Positions 8,575 to 17,904 of a stretch of 64,000 bases of DNA are shown here, one piece after another. The stretch spans positions 112,395 through 176,394 of the forward strand of contig CAYNIP010000005.1 in NCBI GenBank assembly GCA_964397305.1, given 5' to 3'. A program made the translations under genes and the position numbers. Position 1 is the first letter of the stretch. Every line of letters begins with the position of its first letter. The DNA comes from JAAUTY01 sp964397305 (GTDB taxonomy: Bacteria > Cyanobacteriota > Cyanobacteriia > Cyanobacteriales > Spirulinaceae). Under the pieces are notes generated by a model. The model was not told where the DNA came from and made no database searches. It was given only the letters and a program-made list of their open reading frames with translations.

Positions 8575-11500
8575 ATGTCTCAAGAACAAGACACCATCTT
8601 CTTTAACCACATCATCGATAAGAAAGAGCTACGGAAGCTGATTGCCTGGGCCTTCGCTAGTTACGGCAGTGCTCGCTGTGCCCAGGTGGCCGACCAGATC
8701 AAAACTCTGGGCTTCCGCTATGCCACCCGGGCCGGGGTCTCGATCAGTGTGGACGACTTGCAAGTGCCGGCGGAGAAGAAGCAAATGCTTCGGGAGGCCG
8801 AGGCCGAAATCGTTAAAACGGAAACCCGCTATCGTACTGGGGAAATTACGGAGGTCGAGCGCTTCCAGAAGGTGATCGATACTTGGAACGGGACCTCCGA
8901 AAAGCTCAAGGATGAGGTGGTTCGGAACTTCCGGGAGAACAATCCCCTTAACAGTGTCTACATGATGGCCTTCAGCGGCGCGCGGGGGAATATCTCCCAG
9001 GTGCGGCAGTTGGTGGGAATGCGGGGCCTGATGGCCGATCCCCAGGGTCAGATTATTGACCAGCCGATCAAGACCAACTTCCGGGAAGGGCTGACGGTGA
9101 CGGAATACATCATCTCCTCCTATGGGGCGCGGAAGGGCTTGGTGGATACGGCCCTCCGCACGGCAGACTCCGGCTACCTGACTCGCCGCTTGGTGGATGT
9201 GAGCCAGGATGTGATCGTGCGCGAAATCGACTGCGGCACGGAGCGGGGCATTGTGGTGGAAGCGATGCGGGATGGCGATCGCATTCTGATTCCCTTGGCC
9301 GATCGCCTACTCGGCCGCGTCCTGGCTCGCGATGTCGTCCACCCCGAGACCGGCGAGGTGATCGCCACCCGCAACCAAGATATCAGCGAAGAGCTAGCGG
9401 ACATGATCCAGGATGCGGGGGTGCAGCAGGTCATGGCGCGATCGCCCCTCACCTGCGAAGCAGCCCGCTCCGTCTGCCAGCACTGCTATGGCTGGAGCCT
9501 CGCCCACAGCAAGATGGTGGACATGGGCGAAGCCATCGGCATCATCGCGGCCCAGTCCATTGGGGAGCCGGGAACCCAGCTAACGATGCGGACGTTCCAC
9601 ACGGGTGGCGTCTTCACGGGCGAAGTCGCCCGGGTGGTCCAAGCGAGCGCCGATGGCACGGTGCGCTTCGGCAAACAACTGCGAACCCGCCCCGTCCGTA
9701 CTCGCCACGGGGATGATCGCGAACAGGTCGAAGTGGCCGGCGACCTGATCCTGGTCGATCAAGCTGGCAAAGAAACCGCCTACCCCGTGACCCCTGGCTC
9801 CCTGCTGCTGGTCAAGAGTGGCGAGCAGGTGACGAAGGGCATGATCCTCGCGGAGGTCGCCCTGTCGAAAAGCTCCCGCTCCACAGAAAAAGCCACGATG
9901 GATGTGGCCTCTGACTTGGCCGGGGAGATCCTCTTCTCCAGTGAAATCGTGGTCGAAGAGAAAACCGACCGTCAAGGCAACACCACCCACGTCGCCCAGC
10001 GGGGCGGCCTGATTTGGGTGCTCTCCGGCGAGGTCTACAACTTGCTGCCCGGCGCCGAGCCCGTGGTGAAGAATGGCGATCGCATCGAAGCGGGCGGCAT
10101 CCTCGCCCAGACCCAGCTCCGCACCGCCCATGGCGGCGTTGTGCGCCTGAGTCCCGGCAGTCGCGAGATTGAGATCATCACCGCATCGGTGCAACTGGAT
10201 CAGGCGACCGTCCGCAAAGAGACCAGCGGCAGCCGCGAGCAGTACGTCATCCAAACCGCCAACAACCAGAGCTTCCTCCTGATCGCCACCCCTGGGACGA
10301 AGGTGCAAAACCATCAAGTCGTCGCAGAACTGATCGACGACCGTTACCAGACCCATACCGGCGGCATCATCAAGTACGCTGGTGTCGAGGTCAGCAAGGG
10401 GCGCGGCAAGGCCAAGCAAGGCTACGAAGTCACCCAAGGCGGCACCCTGATCTGGATTCCTGAGGAATGCCACGAGGTCAACAAAGACATCTCCCTACTG
10501 CTGGTCGAAGAGGGACAGTATGTTGAAGCGGGCACTGAAGTGGTGAAAGACATCTTCTGCCAGTCTGCCGGCATCATCGAAGTCGTGCAGAAGAATGACA
10601 TCTTGCGCGAAATCGCCATTAAGCCCGGGGAACTCCACCTCCTGGACGAGCCCCCGCCCACGGACATCGACCAACAGATCGTCAACCCCGGCACCGAAGT
10701 CCTGCCGGGCGTCGTCCTCACGGAAACCAAGTACTGCGAGTACATTGACACCCCGGAAGGTCTAGCGCTCCTGCTGCGGCCCATCGTCGAGTTCCCCGTG
10801 GCCGATCAGCCAGATGTTCCCTCCCAAGACTCGATCAATGAAGGGGTGGGCACCCGCATCTCCCTGCGAGCGATTCAGCGCCTCTTTTTCAAGGACGGCG
10901 AGCGGGTCAAACGAGTGGATGGCGTCGAGCTGCTGAGCACCCAACTGGTGCTCGAAATCGAGTCGGCCAGCGACGACATTGATGTAGCTGGCCTCAGCGC
11001 GGATATTGAGCTGGAAGACCGCCCCGAGACCGAGGAAGAAGAGGCTGATGATACCTACCAACTGCAAATCGTCATCCTGGAGTCCCTCGTGATTCGTCGC
11101 GACCTCGAGGCCGACGCCCACGGGGGCGGCACGCGCACCCGCATCCTGGTCCAAGACGGTGACGAAATCCCCAAGGGAGCGGTGGTCGCTCGCACCGAAA
11201 TCCAGTGTAAGGAAGATGGGGAAGTGCGGGGGATCAAGGTCGGCGATGAAGCGATCCGCCGTATCCTGCTCGCCCGGGAAGTCGATCACATCACCCTAGA
11301 ATTGCCCCAAGCGGCTGAGCTGACTCCCGGCGATCTGGTGGTAGCAGGCCAGCCGCTCACCTCGGAGGCGATCGCGGAGGAGTCTGGTCAAGTGGTGACC
11401 GTGAAGGGCCACCACGTCACCCTGCGACGAGCGCGCCCCTATCGCGTCTCCCCTGGGGCCTTTTTGCTTGCGGGTCATGGGGACTTGGTCCAACGGGGCG

Positions 11501-12636
11501 ACAACTTAGTGCTCCTGGTTTACGAGCGCTCGAAGACGGGGGACATCATTCAGGGTCTGCCCCGGATTGAGGAACTCCTCGAAGCGCGGCGGCCGAAGGA
11601 GGGCTGTATCCTGGCTCGCCGCCCGGGGGTGGCCCAGGTGGTTTACGAATCCGATGAAAGCGTGGACGTCAAGGTGATCGAAGCGGATGGCACGATCTCC
11701 GACTACCCGGTGAGTCCCGGCCAAAACGCCATTGTCACCGATGGCCAGCAGGTCGATGTTGCTGAACCCCTCACGGACGGCCCCCCCAACCCCCACGAAA
11801 TCCTGGAAACCTTTTATGAGCACTACCGCGACCAGAAGGGAGCCTATGAAGCCGCTTTGTTCGCGCTCCAGAAAGCCCAGGAATTCTTCGTCAATGGGGT
11901 CCAGGGCGTCTATCAGTCCCAGGGCATTGATATTTCCGACAAGCACATTGAAGTGATCGTGCGCCAGATGACGGCGAAAGTCCGGATTGATGACGGCGGC
12001 GACACCACCATGTTGCCAGGGGAATTGCTGGAGTTGCGCCAGGTGGAGCAGGTCAACGAGGCCATGGGCATCACGGGGGGCGCACCGGCTCAATACACGC
12101 CGGTGTTGCTGGGGATCACCAAGGCCTCGCTGAACACCGATAGCTTCATCAGTGCGGCCAGCTTCCAAGAAACTACCCGCGTGCTCACCGAGGCGGCCAT
12201 TGAAGGCAAATCCGACTGGTTGCGGGGCCTGAAGGAGAACGTGATCATTGGTCGCCTGATCCCGGCCGGCACAGGCTTCAATAACCCCGAGGACTTTGCC
12301 CTCGGCAATGGGGATCTGGAGGGCAACGGCGACTACAACCCCGCTGCCTATGCTAGTCGTGGTCTGAATGGGGGCGGCGATGGCAGCGAGCCCCTAGACA
12401 CTCCGGCTGAGGAGTTTGTCTATGGGTTCAACCTCACCAATGGCGAGGCTAGCCGGGAAAATCCCACCCTGAATGACGAGGACGCGATCATCGATGACCA
12501 CACGGCTCGGGTCTATGCCAGCGAGGAGGAGGAGGAGGACCTAGAGCCCGAGGACGATGCGTTTGGTGTCGCCTCAGAGCCTGAGGAAGATGACCTCCTC
12601 GAAGACGATGATGATGACGACGACGAGGAGGAATAA
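8575..12636 (+). CDS. rpoC2: DNA-directed RNA polymerase subunit beta' (RpoC2, C-terminal half)
   Basis: Cyanobacteria and plastids split beta-prime into RpoC1 (called gamma in cyanobacteria) and RpoC2. This 1353-aa product starts FFNHIIDKKELRKLIAWAF, the RpoC2 N-terminus. It has the Zn-ligand cysteines CEAARSVCQHCYGW (~residues 300-312) and the trigger-loop region GIIAAQSIGEPGTQLTMRTF, followed by the long lineage-specific insertion typical of cyanobacterial RpoC2. LPRIEELLEARRPKE and KSDWLRGLKENVIIGRLIPA follow near the end. The last ~35 residues are strikingly acidic and finish in a run of Asp and Glu. There is no RpoC1 sequence (no NADFDGDQ motif) between rpoB and this gene. Confidence 0.97.
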   Translation: MSQEQDTIFFNHIIDKKELRKLIAWAFASYGSARCAQVADQIKTLGFRYATRAGVSISVDDLQVPAEKKQMLREAEAEIVKTETRYRTGEITEVERFQKVIDTWNGTSEKLKDEVVRNFRENNPLNSVYMMAFSGARGNISQVRQLVGMRGLMADPQGQIIDQPIKTNFREGLTVTEYIISSYGARKGLVDTALRTADSGYLTRRLVDVSQDVIVREIDCGTERGIVVEAMRDGDRILIPLADRLLGRVLARDVVHPETGEVIATRNQDISEELADMIQDAGVQQVMARSPLTCEAARSVCQHCYGWSLAHSKMVDMGEAIGIIAAQSIGEPGTQLTMRTFHTGGVFTGEVARVVQASADGTVRFGKQLRTRPVRTRHGDDREQVEVAGDLILVDQAGKETAYPVTPGSLLLVKSGEQVTKGMILAEVALSKSSRSTEKATMDVASDLAGEILFSSEIVVEEKTDRQGNTTHVAQRGGLIWVLSGEVYNLLPGAEPVVKNGDRIEAGGILAQTQLRTAHGGVVRLSPGSREIEIITASVQLDQATVRKETSGSREQYVIQTANNQSFLLIATPGTKVQNHQVVAELIDDRYQTHTGGIIKYAGVEVSKGRGKAKQGYEVTQGGTLIWIPEECHEVNKDISLLLVEEGQYVEAGTEVVKDIFCQSAGIIEVVQKNDILREIAIKPGELHLLDEPPPTDIDQQIVNPGTEVLPGVVLTETKYCEYIDTPEGLALLLRPIVEFPVADQPDVPSQDSINEGVGTRISLRAIQRLFFKDGERVKRVDGVELLSTQLVLEIESASDDIDVAGLSADIELEDRPETEEEEADDTYQLQIVILESLVIRRDLEADAHGGGTRTRILVQDGDEIPKGAVVARTEIQCKEDGEVRGIKVGDEAIRRILLAREVDHITLELPQAAELTPGDLVVAGQPLTSEAIAEESGQVVTVKGHHVTLRRARPYRVSPGAFLLAGHGDLVQRGDNLVLLVYERSKTGDIIQGLPRIEELLEARRPKEGCILARRPGVAQVVYESDESVDVKVIEADGTISDYPVSPGQNAIVTDGQQVDVAEPLTDGPPNPHEILETFYEHYRDQKGAYEAALFALQKAQEFFVNGVQGVYQSQGIDISDKHIEVIVRQMTAKVRIDDGGDTTMLPGELLELRQVEQVNEAMGITGGAPAQYTPVLLGITKASLNTDSFISAASFQETTRVLTEAAIEGKSDWLRGLKENVIIGRLIPAGTGFNNPEDFALGNGDLEGNGDYNPAAYASRGLNGGGDGSEPLDTPAEEFVYGFNLTNGEASRENPTLNDEDAIIDDHTARVYASEEEEEDLEPEDDAFGVASEPEEDDLLEDDDDDDDEEE

Positions 12637-12667
12637 CCCCTGCTCAGTTCCTCACCCCTGATTACTT

Positions 12668-13021
12668 GTGACTCAATCTCAACCCACGACCGAACGCTTG
12701 TCGAGTCCGGCGGGCGCTGACCCCCCCAGCCACCCCAAGCACCATGTCCACAATGCGGCAGCCCAGCGGCAGATTATTAACCGCCTCTCACGCATTGAAG
12801 GGCATATCCGTGGCATCAAAACCATGGTTAGCAATGACCAGCACTGTCCCGAAGTGCTGATCCAGATTGCGGCTGTGCGGGGAGCCTTGGATCGGGTGGC
12901 ACGGCTGATTTTGGATGAGCACTTGGCCGAGTGCATCGTCCGCGCCGTGGGGGAGGGCAATGTTGAGGCGGAATTGGATGACCTCAAGGCTGCCCTCGAC
13001 CGCTTCTTGCCTCGCAAGTAG
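12668..13021 (+). CDS. CsoR/RcnR-family metal-sensing repressor (InrS-like)
   Basis: 117 aa with a GTG start, 31 nt after rpoC2. It belongs to the DUF156 four-helix repressors that release DNA when they bind Cu(I), Ni(II) or Co(II). The core RQIINRLSRIEGHIRGIKTMV and the ligand triad Cys60 (NDQHCPEV), His85 and Cys89 (LDEHLAEC) fit the Cys-His-Cys pattern of CsoR and of the cyanobacterial Ni sensor InrS. An N-terminal His-rich stretch (HPKHHVH, residues 22-28) is reminiscent of InrS/RcnR and favours Ni or Co over Cu; that is inference. No nickel exporter (nrsD) is adjacent. The downstream partner is a CobT-like gene 9 nt away. Confidence 0.85.
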   Translation: MTQSQPTTERLSSPAGADPPSHPKHHVHNAAAQRQIINRLSRIEGHIRGIKTMVSNDQHCPEVLIQIAAVRGALDRVARLILDEHLAECIVRAVGEGNVEAELDDLKAALDRFLPRK

Positions 13022-13030
13022 GCCCTGCGA

Positions 13031-14161
13031 ATGACGGCTGGGCCCCGGGACATTCGCTGCTATACGCAGCCGGTACTGGGCGATCACTGGTTGCAGGGCC
13101 AGCGAGGACGCAGGCCCCAACTGGCTTGTATCCTCGGCTTTACGGACACGGGCCTGCTCCCCGGCATCTCGGCCGCTGGAGCGACCCCGGCCGACCGCCG
13201 CACCACGGCGATCGCCGATGCTGAATGCTTGGCCAACGGTCCCCAAGCCTCTCCTCGTTATCCCCTGCCCCCCCTCACCGCTGGAGCCTCGCCGGTCCTG
13301 ATCAGCCGCGCCGTGGTTGAGGGCTTGGCGATGCCCCGCTACCTCTTCAACGCCGGTCTGCCCCAACCCCCCAGCGTTCCCACCATTGACTTGGGGGGCC
13401 AACCGGCTCAGTGCCTCAGCACGGGGCAAGCGCTGCCCCTCGGGGTGGTGAAACACCTGTTTGCTCAGGGCTTAGCGTGGGGCGATCGCCTCGCCCACCC
13501 CGACCATTACTTGCTGATTGCTGAATGTGTTGTCGGGGGCACGACCACTGCCCTGGGCCTGCTCCAGGCCCTTGGTTTCGAGGCGGTTGGCCTGGTCAGC
13601 AGCAGCCACCGCCACAGCAACCACGACCAAAAGCAGGCCCTGGTGGCCCAAGGCCTGGCAGTAGCCGGCTGGCTGGCAAGCAGCTCCCCGGGCGATCGCC
13701 CCTGGGCGGCGGTGGCGGCCGTGGGGGACCCGATGCAGATCGTCGCGGCGGGAATGGCGATCGCCGCGAGCCAGGCCAGTGACGTGCTCCTAGCTGGAGG
13801 CACCCAGATGCTGGCCGTGTACGCCCTCGCGCGGGCCCTCGCCCCCCAGTCCGGCTATCTTTGGCGGCCGGAACGCTTGGCCGTGGGCACGACGCGCTGG
13901 GTGATTGAAGATTCCAGCAGCAACGCCGTCGAACTGGCGCGACGACTGGCCCCCGTGCCCCTCCTGGCCACCTCCCTCAGCTTTGCCACCTCCCGCTACC
14001 CAGCCCTGCGGGCCTACGAGCAGGGGTTCGTCAAAGAAGGGGTGGGAGCCGGTGGTTGCGCGATCGCCGCTCACCTCGCGGGTTGGGATCAGGGCCGACT
14101 CTTGGCCGCAGTGGAGGCGATCGCCGCCCGCCTGGCCGCTAGCGATCGCACCAGGTCCTAG
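13031..14161 (+). CDS. UPF0284 family protein, CobT-like (TIGR00303)
   Basis: 376 aa. The pattern ACILGFTDTGLLPGIS, LISRAVVEG, AECVVGGTTTALGLLQALGF and AVGDPMQIVAAGMAIAAS identifies the UPF0284 family, which is related to nicotinate-nucleotide:dimethylbenzimidazole phosphoribosyltransferase (CobT) and is found in cyanobacteria and archaea. In CobT the product is the nucleotide loop of cobamides. Cyanobacteria mostly make pseudocobalamin with adenine as lower ligand, so the substrate here is open. It starts 9 nt after the metal-sensor gene, which suggests co-transcription and a possible cobalt/cobamide theme; that link is inference. Confidence 0.8.
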   Translation: MTAGPRDIRCYTQPVLGDHWLQGQRGRRPQLACILGFTDTGLLPGISAAGATPADRRTTAIADAECLANGPQASPRYPLPPLTAGASPVLISRAVVEGLAMPRYLFNAGLPQPPSVPTIDLGGQPAQCLSTGQALPLGVVKHLFAQGLAWGDRLAHPDHYLLIAECVVGGTTTALGLLQALGFEAVGLVSSSHRHSNHDQKQALVAQGLAVAGWLASSSPGDRPWAAVAAVGDPMQIVAAGMAIAASQASDVLLAGGTQMLAVYALARALAPQSGYLWRPERLAVGTTRWVIEDSSSNAVELARRLAPVPLLATSLSFATSRYPALRAYEQGFVKEGVGAGGCAIAAHLAGWDQGRLLAAVEAIAARLAASDRTRS

Positions 14162-14776
14162 CGGTCCCCGATCAGCCCTAGACAACCCCCGTAGTTGCGC
14201 TTCAGCGCTCCCCCAGAGAGGGCTAAAGCCCAACTACGTTTCATCAAAAGCACCGTTGTTGCGCTTCAACGTTCCCTGATCCATGACAACTACCGCAGCC
14301 CTCTGCCAACACACCACTGCGGCGGGCTGCGGCCAACGGCCAAGCCTCTTTCTAGTCTCTGAGCAACCGCTATACTGAGATTGGCACAAGAGCCAAGAAG
14401 CTCTAATCATAAACCCGGACTATATCTAGACTTCAGGGGCTGCTGCCCTCAGTAACTTTACTCAATGTTGACTCGCAATCGATCTTAACAATTCCAGATA
14501 AACAGGTGGTTTTAGGAGGATTTCAAGAAGATCCGCAAAGTCCTCAGCGGCTGCCCAGCTACCGCCTGTGCTCGCGTACCCAGCAACGCTGGGGGTAGTG
14601 ATCGCCGGCCTAGAGCCAGCAAGTCCCAGCAGGGGCCCAGGACGATGCTCCTGAGGGCTCGGGGTCACCGGTTCGTGTTTGCCTCACTTCCCACCCCGGC
14701 TCAGCCCCAAAACCGGCCAGACTATCATCATTTACGAGCACCGTTATTCTAAGCCCCCTGGTTTACCGAGGCTCCC
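14162..14776. other. Intergenic stretch with palindromic repeats, no gene seen
   Basis: 615 nt between the UPF0284 gene and the sensor kinase. It holds one full GTAGTTG-type hairpin (14191-14237) and a half copy, GTTGTTGCGCTTCAA, at 14255-14269. The rest shows no convincing ORF. The kinase promoter should be in the AT-richer part around 14350-14520, but I cannot place it. Confidence 0.6.
14191..14237. repeat. Dispersed hairpin repeat, GTAGTTG family (copy 1)
   Basis: Left arm GTAGTTGCGCTTCAG (14191-14205) pairs with right arm CTAAAGCCCAACTAC (14223-14237), apart from one C/C and one C/A mismatch. The same arms recur at 24780-24836 and 52826-52882. Confidence 0.85.
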
Positions 14777-17710
14777 ATGCACGTTAACCTTGCCCAAGCC
14801 CTCCTCCCGGCGCCCCTCATCCTATCCCCGACGATCACCGTGATGGCAGCTATCCAGGCCATGAGCGATCGCGATGCCGCTGAAGAAACGACCCCCAGCC
14901 CCCGATCTGCCTGTGGGAGTTGCGCCGTCGTGGATGACACCGGCCGCTTGCTCGGGCTATTCACCGAGCGGGATGTTGTGCGGCTCACGGCCCAACAAGC
15001 GCCCCTGGATCGCCCCCTCTCGGAGGTCATCACACCCTCCGAGTTCCGGCTCCGGGGGGCTAGCAGCATGGAGCTGAAGACACTCATCGACCAGCTCGAG
15101 CAGTACCCCCAGCCGCCTTGGCCCCTCGTCGATGGGGCGGATCGCCTCCTTGGGCTGATCACCCCCAGCAGCCTCCTGCGGGTCATCCAAGCCGCAACCC
15201 CCAACCCCCAATCGGAGCTGCGCCCCGCCTTGGCGACCCGGCGCGATGGGCATTGGTTTGGCCTGATCTTAGCCACCAGTGCCCGCCGCTGCGCCGAGCA
15301 AACCCTGACCCGGCAACGGGACTTAAACCGCCTGATGGTGGAGATCACCAGTCGGTTCATTGAGGTCGATGCGACCACCTTCGCAGTCGAGATCGAGCGC
15401 TCCCTCGCCCTCATGGGGGAATTTATCCAGGCCGACAGCAGCTACCGGGTCGTGTTTGATGAGCCGGCGCGCCTGATGCACGTGACCGAGGCCTGGTATC
15501 ATCCCGACCGACCCTCGCAGACACCGCCCCCCGAGGGGCTCCCCCTCGAGGCCTTTCCCTGGGCGATCGCCACCCTCCGCCAGCGCCAGCCCGTCTGTGT
15601 GCCCCAGGTGGACGCACTCCCGGACGAACAGGGGCGCGATCGCGCCAGTTGGCAGCAACTGAACATCCAAGCCGTGCTCTCCGTGCCCCTGGTGCAGCAA
15701 GGAACGGTGGTGGGCTTTTTGGGATTTTTATCCTTCAGCCAACCCATGGTCTGGGAAGACGACCTGATCCAACTGCTGACGGTATTCGCCCAGACGATCG
15801 CCAGCACCCAAGAGCGCCTGCACGCGGAGCAAGCTCGGCGTCTGAGTGAAGCTCAGAACCGTGCCATCCTCACCACCCTGCCCGACCTGATCGTGTGCGT
15901 GGGGGCCGATGGGCGCTATCGGGAGCTGTACAACCCCGGCCACAGCCTCGATCTCTGCCCGCCCGGCCTGGATCGCGTGGGCAAACACCTCACGGAGGTG
16001 CTACCGGCTGGGATCGCGGCCCGACAACTGCAAGTGTTGACCCAGGTGTTGGCCACTGGAGAAGCTCAGGTCTACGAGCAGGTGATCTGGGTGGGCGATC
16101 GCTGGCAATACGAAGAAGTCCGGGCCATGAAGAGCCACCCCGAGGAGGTGCTGTTTCTGATTCGGGACATCAGCGATCGCAAAGATGCGGAGCAGCAACT
16201 CCAGGACTTGAACCAGCGCCTCGAGGGCAAGGTGGCCGCGCGCACCGCAGCCCTCCAGGCCAGCGAGGCCCAGATGCGGGCCCTGGTGGCCGCGATTCCG
16301 GATCTCCTGCTGCGGGTTCGCTGGGCTGGTCAACACCTTGAATACACCCAGCCCTGGGTGCAGGCGCACCAGACCCAGGCTCAGCTCCTACGGCCAGGGG
16401 AAGGGGGAGTTGAGCGCCTAGAGGAGAAACGGCGGGCGGTTGAGCAAGCCATGACCAGCGGGGAATTGCAGGTCTATGAACAGCAGCTCAACCTGGGCGA
16501 TCGCCACCGATACGAAGAAGTGCGCGTCGTCGGGATCGACGCCCAGGAAGCCCTGATGATCGTCCGCGACATCACGGACCGCAAACAGGCCGAGCAGGAA
16601 AATCAGCGCCTGCGCGATCGCCTAGAATACCTCCTCAATGAAAGCCCAGCCCTGATCTACAGTTGCCGGGTCAGCGGGGACTACGGCGCTACCTACATGA
16701 GCGAGAATGTGCGGACGATTCTGGGCTATGAGCCCGCGCAATTTACCACCGAGTCGAGTTTTTGGGCTGACCACCTTCACCCCGAGGACGCCCCCCGGGT
16801 CTTCGCCAATTTGGCCGCCCTCTGGGAGCGGGGCTACCACTGCCAGGAATACCGCTTTTTGCACCGCGACGGCCACTACCTCTGGCTGCGGGATGAAGTA
16901 CGCCTCCTGCGCGATGAGCACGGAAACCCCCTCGAGATTGTCGGTTCCCGCGTCGATATTGATGATCGCAAACGGGCGGAACAGGCCTTGCAGGAGAGTG
17001 AGACCCGCTTCCGGCGCGTCTTTGACTCCAACGTAGTGGGAATGATTTTCACGGATTTCAGCGGGCAGATCAGCGATGCCAATGATTACTTCCTGGAAAT
17101 GCTCGGCTATGAACGCGCCGACCTCGCCACCGGGCGTCTCAACTGGGCGACCCTAACACCGCCGGAGTATCGCGCCCAGGATGAGCAGGTGATCGCCCAC
17201 CTGCGCCAGCAGGGCTCGATTGCTCCCTGGGATAAGGTCTACATTCACCAGGATGGTCATTGGGTCTGGGTGTTGGTTGGGGTCGCGATGCTGGCCCAGG
17301 ACGAGGGAACTTGCGTCTATGTGGTGGTCGATATCAGCGATCGCCAACAGGCCGAAGCCCAACTCCAGCGCACCAATGCGGAACTGAGCCGCGCCACCCG
17401 CCTCAAAGATGAATTTCTCGCCAATATGAGCCACGAACTCCGCACCCCCCTGAACGCCATTCTGGGCCTGACGGAGGGACTCCAGGAGGAGATTTTTGGC
17501 CCGCTTCACGACCCGCAACGCCTCGCCCTCAGCACGATTGAGCGGAGTGGTTCCCATCTCTTGGCCCTGATCAACGACATTCTCGATGTCGCCAAGATCG
17601 AATCCGGACACCTGCAACTCAACCTCGCGCCAACGGCGATCGCCCCCCTCTGCCAATCCAGCCTCGCCTTCGTCAAACAACAAGCCCAGAATCAGGCAAG
17701 GACGGCCTAG
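14777..17710 (+). CDS. Multi-sensor histidine kinase truncated after the HisKA domain (no ATPase domain)
   Basis: 977 aa. In order: a CBS-domain pair (~10-150, SCAVVDDTGRLLGLFTERDV and PLVDGADRLLGLITPSSLLR), a GAF domain (~185-350), four PAS/PAC units (~360-470, 495-610, 625-745, 755-870) and a HisKA dimerisation domain with the phospho-acceptor His in NMSHELRTPLNAILGL (~905). The reading frame then stops at LAFVKQQAQNQARTA with no HATPase domain. The next bases, in another frame, encode the middle of a receiver domain. So an internal deletion removed the whole catalytic domain and the start of a receiver. The remaining protein cannot phosphorylate itself; at most it senses or dimerises. Confidence 0.85.
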   Translation: MHVNLAQALLPAPLILSPTITVMAAIQAMSDRDAAEETTPSPRSACGSCAVVDDTGRLLGLFTERDVVRLTAQQAPLDRPLSEVITPSEFRLRGASSMELKTLIDQLEQYPQPPWPLVDGADRLLGLITPSSLLRVIQAATPNPQSELRPALATRRDGHWFGLILATSARRCAEQTLTRQRDLNRLMVEITSRFIEVDATTFAVEIERSLALMGEFIQADSSYRVVFDEPARLMHVTEAWYHPDRPSQTPPPEGLPLEAFPWAIATLRQRQPVCVPQVDALPDEQGRDRASWQQLNIQAVLSVPLVQQGTVVGFLGFLSFSQPMVWEDDLIQLLTVFAQTIASTQERLHAEQARRLSEAQNRAILTTLPDLIVCVGADGRYRELYNPGHSLDLCPPGLDRVGKHLTEVLPAGIAARQLQVLTQVLATGEAQVYEQVIWVGDRWQYEEVRAMKSHPEEVLFLIRDISDRKDAEQQLQDLNQRLEGKVAARTAALQASEAQMRALVAAIPDLLLRVRWAGQHLEYTQPWVQAHQTQAQLLRPGEGGVERLEEKRRAVEQAMTSGELQVYEQQLNLGDRHRYEEVRVVGIDAQEALMIVRDITDRKQAEQENQRLRDRLEYLLNESPALIYSCRVSGDYGATYMSENVRTILGYEPAQFTTESSFWADHLHPEDAPRVFANLAALWERGYHCQEYRFLHRDGHYLWLRDEVRLLRDEHGNPLEIVGSRVDIDDRKRAEQALQESETRFRRVFDSNVVGMIFTDFSGQISDANDYFLEMLGYERADLATGRLNWATLTPPEYRAQDEQVIAHLRQQGSIAPWDKVYIHQDGHWVWVLVGVAMLAQDEGTCVYVVVDISDRQQAEAQLQRTNAELSRATRLKDEFLANMSHELRTPLNAILGLTEGLQEEIFGPLHDPQRLALSTIERSGSHLLALINDILDVAKIESGHLQLNLAPTAIAPLCQSSLAFVKQQAQNQARTA

Positions 17711-17904
17711 CAGTGATACAACACCTCCGCCGCGATCCGCAGTTGGCGCAAGTGCCGATCATGGCCCTGACGGCCTTGGTGATGGTCGGTGATCGCGATC
17801 GCTATCTTGCAGCCGGGGCAAACGAGTACCTCAGTAGACCGATTAAGCTGAAGCAACTTGCAACTACCATTCACCAACTTCTAATGACTCGGAAACCTAC
17901 GTGA
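17695..17904 (+). pseudogene. C-terminal receiver-domain remnant of the truncated hybrid kinase
   Basis: In the +1 frame relative to the kinase, codons from 17695 read GKDGLAVIQHLRRDPQLAQ and continue VPIMALTALVMVGDRDRYLAAGANEYLSRPIKL. This is the second half of a response-regulator receiver, with the conserved Thr/Ala and the Lys-Pro-type segment (here Arg-Pro). The phospho-Asp half is missing. An isolated ORF could start at the GTG at 17713 (63 aa), but it is best read as the tail of an original hybrid kinase. Confidence 0.8.
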
